64,000 bases of DNA from Chloroflexota bacterium (GTDB lineage Bacteria; Chloroflexota; UBA6077; SHYK01). The notes beneath the pieces are model-generated. The model was given only the letters and a program-made list of their open reading frames with translations. It had not been told where the DNA came from and searched no databases. The translations under genes and the position numbers were made by a program. The stretch covers positions 116,400-180,399 of the forward strand of contig SHYK01000001.1 of NCBI GenBank assembly GCA_009692845.1, written 5' to 3'. Shown one piece after another: positions 17,527-24,739 of this stretch (positions within the stretch are counted from its first letter, which is position 1; each line of letters opens with the position of its first letter).

Positions 17527-17687
17527 TATCGAGATTCGCGCCGCTCACGGATCACCGTCTCGCTCAGGGACTCGCCGCGAACCTCTATCGATGCCCGAAA
17601 GTCGGTCAAATCTGGGAAGGGTGTCTGCCCTCGCTCCGGTGGCATCAAGCGAGCGACCTGCTTATTCGCGACCTGTCGAATGTGCTC
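17523..17687 (-). pseudogene. Remnant of a Phd/YefM-type antitoxin partnered with vapC
   Basis: The minus-strand frame ending at 17523 reads VANKQVARLMPPERG, PFPDLTDFRASIEVRG and ESLSETVIRERRESRY. That is the C-terminal, toxin-binding half of Phd-family antitoxins (GRPVARLVPPE... followed by LSETVIRxRE). Its TGA overlaps the vapC TTG by two bases. A TGA stop at 17688-17690 cuts off the N-terminal half, and the neighbouring methyltransferase ends only 60 bases further on, so the DNA-binding part is missing. Translation from ATG 17645 would still give a 40-residue peptide that could bind VapC. Confidence 0.6.
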
Positions 17688-17752
17688 TCAGCGGCGTGCG
17701 GTCAAGTCGAGCACTTTACGGGGCGCCAATGGGTTCGTCTCCGTCAAGCTCT

Positions 17753-18814
17753 TCAGATTTGACGCCGACGGAGGCGGGCCAGGAGGGCGTGGAGCAAGGG
17801 GCGGGGTCGGGGCACCAGGAGGAACCGGCGCAGGACGTCGGCCTGATGGGCATAGGCCTCGGCCAGCTCGGCGTGGATCTGCTGGCGGTCCTGTTCGGCC
17901 CGACTTTTCTCGAGCTCGGCCGCCTCAGTTCTGAGCACCGCTTCCCGGTATTGTTCTCTGGCAATCGCGAGCTCGGCATCGACCCGCTGGGCCCAGCGGG
18001 TGCGCTCCCACATGACGTTGCCGGCCTCCGGCACGAGGAGCAGCCCGGCCACATCGGGCAACGGTCCAAAGCTACACAGGGCGACGAAGTACTCGGCTTG
18101 CAGTAGATCCGCGCGATCGGAGGTTGTGGGGGGAGCACTCGCACCCCTGCCCTCCGCCGCACCCCGGGCCACTGCGGTCGAGGGGGAGGGCAGGGGTGCG
18201 AGGCGGGGGAGGTCGTCGTTGGTGCCGATGAGGACCCCCTGGCTCCAGCGTTGGCCGAGGATGCGATAGACCGGAAATTCGCCGGCCAGGAGCGCCTCGA
18301 GCTCGGCGAGAGTAGGCTCGCTGACGTGGTAGGGATTGACCCGTCCGTAGGCCTCTCGATAGATGGCCCGATTGGGCGCCGACAGGACCAGGACGCCGCC
18401 ATCGCGGCGAAGCACCCGGCTCAGCTCGTGCAGGGCCTGGACTTGATCGCCAACGTGCTCTAGGGTCTCGAAGGAGATGATGAGGTCGAAGGTTTGGTCC
18501 AAGAAGGGGAGGGCCAGGAGGTCGCCTTGCACCGCCCAGGAAGGATGGGGCGGGCGCCGCTCCCGGGCCTCGGCCAGCGCGCCGGGGCTGATGTCGAGTC
18601 CGATGACCTGCGTGGCGTCCTCGGCGAGGAAGGCCGAGCCATAGCCCGATCCACAGGCACAGTCGAGCACCACCCGGTCTCGGACGAGCGGGTGGGCGAA
18701 GCGGTAGCGGGCCATATGTTCGGCGACCGAATCGGGCTCGGCCCGCTCGGGGACGAGCCACTCGCTCTCACCTGGTCCGGGAGCGGCACCCGCCGAACCC
18801 GAAGCGTCATCCAT
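17753..18814 (-). CDS. Class I SAM-dependent methyltransferase with a C-terminal coiled coil
   Basis: A 353-residue protein. Residues 25-180 form a methyltransferase domain with motif I VVLDCACGSGYGSAFL, VIGLDISPGAL, VQGDLLALPF and LIISFETLEHVGDQVQALHE. The segment NPYHVSEPTLAELEALL is typical of enzymes in polysaccharide clusters. The C-terminal 100 residues are Glu/Arg/Ala-rich and probably coiled coil. The start ATG 18814 (MDDASGS) is preferred; further upstream the frame runs into a GC-rich hairpin repeat. It is divergent from the glycosyltransferase fusion, so a role in surface polysaccharide modification is likely but unproven. Confidence 0.8.
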   Translation of the reverse strand: MDDASGSAGAAPGPGESEWLVPERAEPDSVAEHMARYRFAHPLVRDRVVLDCACGSGYGSAFLAEDATQVIGLDISPGALAEARERRPPHPSWAVQGDLLALPFLDQTFDLIISFETLEHVGDQVQALHELSRVLRRDGGVLVLSAPNRAIYREAYGRVNPYHVSEPTLAELEALLAGEFPVYRILGQRWSQGVLIGTNDDLPRLAPLPSPSTAVARGAAEGRGASAPPTTSDRADLLQAEYFVALCSFGPLPDVAGLLLVPEAGNVMWERTRWAQRVDAELAIAREQYREAVLRTEAAELEKSRAEQDRQQIHAELAEAYAHQADVLRRFLLVPRPRPLLHALLARLRRRQI

Positions 18815-18846
18815 GCCTATGGTCCCTTCCCGCCACGAGGCGCTGC

Positions 18847-18901
18847 GGGGGGTGCAACCCCCCGAAAGTCTTATCCCCCCGCCCCTGGCAAGGGGAGGGG
18901 G
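18847..18901. repeat. Composite GC-rich hairpin repeat (modules A and B)
   Basis: Module A is GGGGGGT-GCA-ACCCCCC (18847-18863) followed by GAAAG. Module B is CCCCCGCCCCT-GGCA-AGGGGAGGGGG (18876-18901), an 11-base stem with one mismatch. Related modules recur at 50090-50144, 56791-56817 and 56978-57005. Here the pair sits between divergent methyltransferase and glycosyltransferase genes. Confidence 0.6.
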
Positions 18902-18995
18902 AAGGGGGAGGGGTCCCTTCCTCTCACCCCATATTATCCAGCGGGTCACGGTTGGCGCTTGCCGCGGCCGGAGGGGGTGGCTTAGGCTGAGCGAA

Positions 18996-21386
18996 ATGGG
19001 GCGCCGCTTGTATCAAATGCTGAGCCAGATATTGAGCGCCGGGCTCGCGCTGGTGGTCCCGCCTTTGGCGATCTTGCTCCTTGGGCTGGCCTCGCTGCTT
19101 GGCGGGCGGCGGCGTGCCCCCGAGCCCCTCTGCAGACACGATCAACGGAAAGCCATCACGGTGGTGATTCCAAACTTCAATGGTGCCGAGATCCTGCCCG
19201 CTTGCCTGGACGCGTTGCAAGCGGCGGTGGCGCGGACGGGCGGACAGGTCCAGAAGCCGGGACAGGTCCAGAAGCCGGGCCGGGTCCAGACGATCGTCCA
19301 GGTCCAGAGGATCGTGGTGGATGACGCGAGCACCGACGAGTCCTGCCAGATGATCCGCCAGCGATACCCGGACGTCGAGCTCATCCAGAATCCCACCAAT
19401 CTGGGGTTCGGGGCGAGCTGCAACGCGGGGGTGGCGGCCGCATCGGCGCCCTGGGTGCTGCTCCTGAACTCCGACATGCAGGTCGCTCCGGATTTCCTGG
19501 AGCCGCTCCTGGATGCGATGGCCGACCCGCGGGTATTCGCGGCTACTTCGCAGGTGTATTTCACCGATCCGAACCGGCGGCGGGAGGAGACCGGGCTGAC
19601 CCGCGGGGAGCTGAGCCGAGGACAGGTGTACCTGGCCCACGGGGATCCGGGCGCCGAGGAGCGTAATCAGCTGGTGCTGTGGGCGGGGGGCGGGTCGGCG
19701 CTCTACTGCCGGGAGAAATTCCTCGCGCTGGGGGGATTCGACCCCGTTTTTCGGCCGTTCTACGTCGAGGATGTGGATCTGGGCATTCGGGCGATCAAGC
19801 GGGGCTGGCTGAACGTGTTCGTGCCGGGGAGCCGGGTGGACCACCAGCACCGAGGGACGATCGGGCGCCTGTATTCCCCGGAGTACATTCAGGGGGTGGT
19901 GACCCGCAATCTGGCTCGGCTGGTGCTTCGACAGGCCGCCCCGGGCGAGCTGTTCGCCTGGTGGGGACGGCTGGTGGTGGACGCGCTCCTGGGGGTTCCG
20001 CGGTGGTTTGGGGTTCGGAGGGGGGGCTCGTCGCCGGCCGCCCGGCTGGCCGGGTTGCGGGCACTGCCGGCGCTGATCGGCTATCGGTGGTCGGAGCCGG
20101 CGGTGAGCGAGGGGTTCTCCGGGGGGCTGACGGCGCTGATGGCGCGACTGCCGCGGGTCCTCCCGTCGGCTTCTCCCTCCCCCGCAAGGCGGGAGGGGAC
20201 CACTGGCGCCCAGCAGCCGCGCCTGCGAGTGCTCGTGGTCAGTGCCTACCTTCCTTATCCGCCGGATATTGGGGGCGCGGTGCGGGCGTTCAATCTGCTC
20301 AAGCGGCTGGCCGCCCGGCACGAGGTGATCCTGGCCTCCTTCTACGAGCAGGATTCCGAGGAGGCCTACTTTCCCGCGCTACGGGAGGTGGTGCACGAGC
20401 TCGTTACCCTGAGGCGAGACGCGGGGTCGTACCACGGGAATCCGCTCGGCAGCCGGACCCTGCTCCGGGATGAGTTTTACCGAAGCGAGATGCAGCAGAT
20501 GGTCGATTACTGGATGCCCCGGGTCGACGTGGCCCAGCTCGAGTGGGCCCAGATGGCTCAATACCGGAGTCCGGTGGGGACGCCGCAAATCCTGGTCGAG
20601 CATGACCTGGCCTTCGTTTCCCGGGCGCGGGCGCTTCGGCGGGCCCGGCTGCAACCAGGGAAGGTGGGAGAGTGGGCGGCCTACGGCCAGGAATTCGTAG
20701 CGGAGATCGACGCCTGCGCGCGGATGGACCGGGTGGTGGTGATGAGCGACCACGACGCGGGCGTGCTGGGGCGGTTCATGCCGGATGGGACGGCTCGGAT
20801 CCGGGTGGTGCCCAATGGGGCAGAGGTGGTGATGAGCGAGCGGTCGCCTCGGGCGGGGACCGTCGTATTCGTGGGGAACTTTCGGCACACGCCGAACGTG
20901 GAGGCGGTGCGCTACTTTGCCGATAGCGTTTGGCCGGAGGTACGGCGGCGCCAGCCCGGCGCACGCTTCCTGGTGGCAGGCGCCGGGGCGCCGGCTTCGC
21001 TGCGGGCGCTGAACGGCCAGCGCGGCATTGAGCTGTTGGGGCGAGTCGAGGACCTGGGCCGCCTGTATGCGGAGGCGTCGGTGGCGGTCATTCCGGTGCT
21101 GACCGGCTCGGGCACCCGGATCAAGCTGCTCGAAGCGCTGGGGTATGGGGTGCCGGTGGTGTCGACTGCGCTAGGCTGCGAGGGGATCGAGGACCCGGAG
21201 GGAGCGGCGTTCCGGGTGGCGCGGGATGCGCCGGACTTCGCGGACCAGGTGGCGACGCTCCTGGGAGATGGGGAGGCGCAGCGGCGGCTCTCCCGTCAGG
21301 GCCAGCGACTGGTGGCGGACCACTACACGTGGGACGCGATTGCGCTCGCCAACGAGAACGTGTGGTACGAAGCCCTCTCCCAATAA
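18996..21386 (+). CDS. Fusion glycosyltransferase: GT2 domain joined to a GT4 domain
   Basis: A 796-residue protein. A hydrophobic N-terminal helix (residues 8-35) leads into a GT2 domain: ITVVIPNFNGAEILPACLDA, IVVDDASTDES, LLLNSDMQV as the metal-binding region, GGFDPVFRPFYVEDVDLGIR. After a Pro/Ser/Arg linker at about residues 385-405 comes a GT4 domain: LRVLVVSAYLPYPPDIGGAV, VFVGNFRHTPNVEAVRYFAD and GSGTRIKLLEALGYGVPVVS. I take ATG 18996 as the start; the 61 upstream codons run through a hairpin repeat. It probably adds two sugars in sequence during surface glycan synthesis at the membrane. Odd points are a four-copy 18-base tandem repeat inside GT2 and a hairpin encoding the linker. Confidence 0.85.
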   Translation: MGRRLYQMLSQILSAGLALVVPPLAILLLGLASLLGGRRRAPEPLCRHDQRKAITVVIPNFNGAEILPACLDALQAAVARTGGQVQKPGQVQKPGRVQTIVQVQRIVVDDASTDESCQMIRQRYPDVELIQNPTNLGFGASCNAGVAAASAPWVLLLNSDMQVAPDFLEPLLDAMADPRVFAATSQVYFTDPNRRREETGLTRGELSRGQVYLAHGDPGAEERNQLVLWAGGGSALYCREKFLALGGFDPVFRPFYVEDVDLGIRAIKRGWLNVFVPGSRVDHQHRGTIGRLYSPEYIQGVVTRNLARLVLRQAAPGELFAWWGRLVVDALLGVPRWFGVRRGGSSPAARLAGLRALPALIGYRWSEPAVSEGFSGGLTALMARLPRVLPSASPSPARREGTTGAQQPRLRVLVVSAYLPYPPDIGGAVRAFNLLKRLAARHEVILASFYEQDSEEAYFPALREVVHELVTLRRDAGSYHGNPLGSRTLLRDEFYRSEMQQMVDYWMPRVDVAQLEWAQMAQYRSPVGTPQILVEHDLAFVSRARALRRARLQPGKVGEWAAYGQEFVAEIDACARMDRVVVMSDHDAGVLGRFMPDGTARIRVVPNGAEVVMSERSPRAGTVVFVGNFRHTPNVEAVRYFADSVWPEVRRRQPGARFLVAGAGAPASLRALNGQRGIELLGRVEDLGRLYAEASVAVIPVLTGSGTRIKLLEALGYGVPVVSTALGCEGIEDPEGAAFRVARDAPDFADQVATLLGDGEAQRRLSRQGQRLVADHYTWDAIALANENVWYEALSQ
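19242..19313 (+). repeat. In-frame 18-base tandem repeat, four units, inside the GT2 domain
   Basis: GGACAGGTCCAGAAGCCG occurs twice exactly (19242-19259, 19260-19277) and then in two diverged copies to 19313. It encodes GQVQKP, GQVQKP, GRVQTI, VQVQRI between the first helix and the VVDDASTDES strand of the GT2 fold. The final copy is probably the native strand; the others are an expansion. Confidence 0.75.
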
Positions 21387-23190
21387 ATATTCGTGGAATC
21401 GCTTCTTGCAGGGGCCCATCGAGACTGATGGAATCGGGCTTTACCGTAAACGAGCCGGTTTGGATGCTTCCCAGGTCCAACAGGTTCGTCGTCAGCGACT
21501 GCAGCCGCCGGGAGCTGCGCTGCACGGTCTCCAGGAGCCGTTGACGGTCCGGTTCGGCGCAGTCCCAGGATTGGTCTCTCAAGAATTCTACGGAGCTGGC
21601 GAGCGAGGAAAGCGGGGTCCGCAGCTCGTGGGAGACGCTCATGAGGAACCGCTCCTTCATGCGTTGGAGCTCCTCCTGGACGGAGATATCGCGGAGCACG
21701 TGAACAAGGCCCACCGTCTGCTCCTGTCGATCCTTGATGGGGGTGACAATCATCTCCACGGCGCGAGTCTGGCCGTCGGGACGGTCGAAGTAGCCCTTGA
21801 CGACCGCCGGCTCGCTGCGCCCCTTGAGCCACAGCCAGGTGCAGGCCAGGGTGCACAACGAACGGCCGGATGCATCCTTGAGCACGCTGGTGCCGCAGCA
21901 TTTCGAGCCCTCTATGTCCAGTGCGTTTTCAGGCAGGTCGGCCAGCAAGGCCGGATTGACCGAAGTCATGACACCCGCCTGGTTCGTGGTAAAGACGCCA
22001 TCGGCCATCGCCTGAAAGGTCCCTTGATACACGCTCTTCTCGATCGCTAACTGGTTGACCGCTTTGAGGACGCTTCTTCGCATCTCCTCGACTTCCCGTA
22101 CCAATGGGCGGACCTCGGCTGTAGTCGTGGTCTCTACGGACGTTGTGAAGTCGCCCTTCTCGATTCGGGTGATCGCCCGGAGCAAGCTTCGGAGCGGCAC
22201 GACCACTCGGGTAGCCAGCAGCACTCCGGCTGCCACGGCGACGCCGATCAATCCCAACAGTAAGCCGTAGGACCAACCTCCGAGGCTCAGACCGTTTACC
22301 CAGAGCTTCGGCACCGGCAATGAGACGGCGTAGATGCCCAGACTTCGGCCACCTTGATCTGGCAACGGAAAGTAGTCGGCCGAAAACTCTTCGGAACTGA
22401 GGAAGAACGAATCGCGTAACCCAATCCCCCTGGCCTGCACGGTGCACAGGGTCGCAGCGTTGTGGATCGCGCCCAGCGCGCGATTTCCCTGGGCATCTAC
22501 GAGGCTCGTTGCCACCGGCCTCCGTTCGGCGAATAGCGTGAGATCGAGTCCCGTTCGCGCATTGAACTGATCGGCAAAGGCCTGCGAAAGTAGGTACCCA
22601 GCGAACAGCGTGTCGCCATTGGGCAACCGGCTCTCACTCAGCCAAACCAGGGAACCGTCTTCGCCTCGAGCTCCACCCGAGTGAACGTCTCCGACCGATG
22701 GGCTCCGGTCTGCGGGCATTTCCCGAATGGCGGGGGCGACCAGCGGAGCCAGGCGCTCAGGAATGATCCGCAGTTGCTCGCCGGACCGCTGGCCCACAAA
22801 GTCGGCGCCACCTGCCGCCAGGAGGCTCAGTTGGGCGGCAAGCGCGTCCGGCGGTTTCCCCATCTCGACACCGGCGAAGGCCGAATCTCTGGCCAGCCAC
22901 TGGGCCAGGTGCTCTAACCGACCTTGACGCTCATCGAAAAAGCTGGCGAAGCTCGCTCGGGCTACACCCAGTCGGGCTTGGGTGGTCGCTTGCACCATCG
23001 AATCAATTCTATTGAGCGCAATCAGTCCTACGAACAGGGTCGTGCATAAGACGAGACCTAGGGCCAGCACCACATATCGAGCGCCGATTCCAACCATGTA
23101 CAGCAGGTTGTTTAGGGCCTTGCCCGGCGAAGCATGGGCGAACCAGGCGGGAAGCGGGGTGCGAAACGCGGCCGCGTGGCGCAGATTCAT
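21121..23190 (-). CDS. Truncated sensor histidine kinase: dCache, HAMP, PAS and HisKA but no ATPase domain
   Basis: The genuine part covers about 600 residues. It has a TM helix near residues 35-60, an extracytoplasmic sensor (GDTLFAGYLLSQAFADQFNA), a second TM helix (GLLLGLIGVAVAAGVLLATR), HAMP (VVVPLRSLLRAITRIEKGDF), a PAS domain with a Cys cluster (KCCGT...SLCTLACTW) and HisKA with the phospho-acceptor His in FLMSVSHELRTPLSSLASS. Homology stops after SISLDGPLQEA near 21395. The final 90 codons merely read the reverse of the glycosyltransferase and are Pro/Arg-rich. The HATPase_c domain is absent, so it cannot autophosphorylate alone. No response regulator is adjacent. This is a gene break or rearrangement at the glycosyltransferase 3' end. 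Confidence 0.8.
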   Translation of the reverse strand: MNLRHAAAFRTPLPAWFAHASPGKALNNLLYMVGIGARYVVLALGLVLCTTLFVGLIALNRIDSMVQATTQARLGVARASFASFFDERQGRLEHLAQWLARDSAFAGVEMGKPPDALAAQLSLLAAGGADFVGQRSGEQLRIIPERLAPLVAPAIREMPADRSPSVGDVHSGGARGEDGSLVWLSESRLPNGDTLFAGYLLSQAFADQFNARTGLDLTLFAERRPVATSLVDAQGNRALGAIHNAATLCTVQARGIGLRDSFFLSSEEFSADYFPLPDQGGRSLGIYAVSLPVPKLWVNGLSLGGWSYGLLLGLIGVAVAAGVLLATRVVVPLRSLLRAITRIEKGDFTTSVETTTTAEVRPLVREVEEMRRSVLKAVNQLAIEKSVYQGTFQAMADGVFTTNQAGVMTSVNPALLADLPENALDIEGSKCCGTSVLKDASGRSLCTLACTWLWLKGRSEPAVVKGYFDRPDGQTRAVEMIVTPIKDRQEQTVGLVHVLRDISVQEELQRMKERFLMSVSHELRTPLSSLASSVEFLRDQSWDCAEPDRQRLLETVQRSSRRLQSLTTNLLDLGSIQTGSFTVKPDSISLDGPLQEAIPRIFIGRGLRTTRSRWRAQSRPTCSGPPPVAGPDGRAAAAPPHLPGASPPGPRSPAHPAPPGTPLPPGPRSPRSLAQSTPPAPHTPALRAA

Positions 23191-23351
23191 GGCGGTTCAA
23201 TCGATGACGTGGATCTCCCCCAGATGTGGCGTGGGCTCAGGGATCGGTTCCGAGGCCACTGATCAAGGCTAAGGGAGGGACGTAGTAGGAAGCGCTAATG
23301 ACGGTACGAAGACGGTCAGAAGATGTCGTGAAGCAAGTTGCACCCTGATGT

Positions 23352-23696
23352 TTAACCGTCCAGGATCTGAATGGCGGTTGGGACGCCGTCGCGATCCTCG
23401 TAGCGGACAGTCACATGGTCAACGGCGGTCATGTGCTGGCGGAGATGGGAGGCGGTGTTCGGATGCTGGGAGTCTCGGGCGACCTCGGGGCCGACCTGGA
23501 AAGTGAGCACGGCGCCGGCATCGGTTCGGAGGGTGACCGAGTCCGCCAGGGCAAGATCGTGGCTCTGAACGTTGAGCAAAACTCCGCGAGCTTCTTTCGG
23601 CTGCGCTCCCTGGCAACTGGTCAGAAGGGTGCAGACCACGGCACAACAAACCGCCGGGATCCAGGGCCTGGCTAGGATGGCAGCTGCTTTCGCCAA
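23352..23696 (-). CDS. Small lipoprotein of unknown function
   Basis: A 114-residue protein with a signal peptide ending in the lipobox LLTSC (Cys at about residue 28), so it should be anchored to the outer face of the membrane. The mature part, about 85 residues, has ARGVLLNVQSHDLALADSVT, VLTFQVGPEVARDSQHPNTA and HMTAVDHVTVRYEDRDGVPT, which looks like a small beta-barrel. I do not recognise a named family. It is just downstream, on the same strand, of the thioredoxin-fold lipoprotein (27 bases), and the two may be co-expressed. Confidence 0.7.
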   Translation of the reverse strand: MAKAAAILARPWIPAVCCAVVCTLLTSCQGAQPKEARGVLLNVQSHDLALADSVTLRTDAGAVLTFQVGPEVARDSQHPNTASHLRQHMTAVDHVTVRYEDRDGVPTAIQILDG

Positions 23697-23723
23697 CCGC
23701 CGGCGACGGTCAGATAACAGCGG

Positions 23724-24683
23724 CTATGAAGCAGCTGCCATGACCGGATCGACGGCCTGCTGGACTTCGTCGAGCACGATGCTGCCCTCGAACTTGTCCA
23801 CCAGGCGGCCATCTGAGCCGACCACGAAAAGCCAGGGCTCGCTGGTGAGCCCCCATTCGTTGACCGAGGGGACGAGATCCAGGTTGGCGTTGGGTCGGCC
23901 GTCTTTGTAGATCTCGACGTGGATGAAGTTGGCTTTATCACCGTACTTGGCTTGCAGCGCTTCCAGCACCTGCACGCTCGGTCCGCAGAGGCGGCTGGTA
24001 CAAAAACCCGGCGAGGCAAACACGACGACCAGCGGCTTGCGCTGCTGCAAGGCGTCGGCCACTGAAAGCCGGTAGAGATTGGGGTTGGGCGGATCGGCTG
24101 AGGAAAACCTCCTGATCTCATCGGCCGTGGTGCCAGTCAGAGTCCGGCTGGCTGGAACCGGATTGCCGGGGCTGGGGGTGGAGCTTCGGTCTTTGACTTC
24201 GAAATTCAGTCGCAGCTCGGTCGGACTCTGGCCCGGCTCGGTTATCTGGGCCTGGACACCCCATTGGCCGGGCTCGTCGAAATCGGCTCTGGTGACATAA
24301 ACCCCATGGCCGGGAAGGCCAGGCGACTCCTGGTAACGAGTCGACGACTGCGACCGCAGTTGCGCCTGGTTGGGCCCGGTCACTTTGAAGAAAGCGAGAT
24401 CGACGGTGGCGTCGCTGACCAGGGTGTTATCGGGGGCGACCAGGACGAGCATGAAACGCTGGTTGCGCCCCACCGCGAGATCGGTCGCGGGCAGAACGCC
24501 GCTTATCTGATTGGGCGCTCCCTGCGGCGGTTTGATCAAGCCAGTCGGCTGACCCATGGGAATCGATGAGCACGATGCCAGGGTCAGGATTGCGATTAGC
24601 TCAACGAGGGCTAACCGGATCTTCCTGGTCGAGCGGGCCTTTGTAGCTGGAGCCCCACCCGGCGACGGGGAGAGGCCCCCCAT
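23724..24683 (-). CDS. Lipoprotein with a C-terminal thioredoxin-like domain
   Basis: A 319-residue protein. The lipobox LTLASC lies about 38 residues from the predicted ATG. The middle part (residues 60-190) is beta-rich, with VLVAPDNTLVSDATVDLAF and GHGVYVTRADFDEPGQWGVQ, like an exported Ig-type module. Residues 215-319 are thioredoxin-like: KPLVVVFASPGFCTSRLCGP contains a CxxxxC pair in place of the usual CxxC. The ATG at 24683 lies next to a hairpin and gives a long n-region, but I find no alternative start before the lipobox. A role in extracytoplasmic redox or metal handling is possible, not shown. Confidence 0.72.
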   Translation of the reverse strand: MGGLSPSPGGAPATKARSTRKIRLALVELIAILTLASCSSIPMGQPTGLIKPPQGAPNQISGVLPATDLAVGRNQRFMLVLVAPDNTLVSDATVDLAFFKVTGPNQAQLRSQSSTRYQESPGLPGHGVYVTRADFDEPGQWGVQAQITEPGQSPTELRLNFEVKDRSSTPSPGNPVPASRTLTGTTADEIRRFSSADPPNPNLYRLSVADALQQRKPLVVVFASPGFCTSRLCGPSVQVLEALQAKYGDKANFIHVEIYKDGRPNANLDLVPSVNEWGLTSEPWLFVVGSDGRLVDKFEGSIVLDEVQQAVDPVMAAAS

Positions 24684-24739
24684 CCCAACCTTCCCCCGCG
24701 AGTGGGGAAGGAGTGTCGGATTAAGATCCGTTCGCGTTT

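Noticed and set aside
18924..20321. Long minus-strand open frame (465 codons) opposite the glycosyltransferase fusion
   Set aside because: Pro/Arg/His-rich translation with no family motifs; it is the GC-driven shadow of the real GT2 domain on the other strand.
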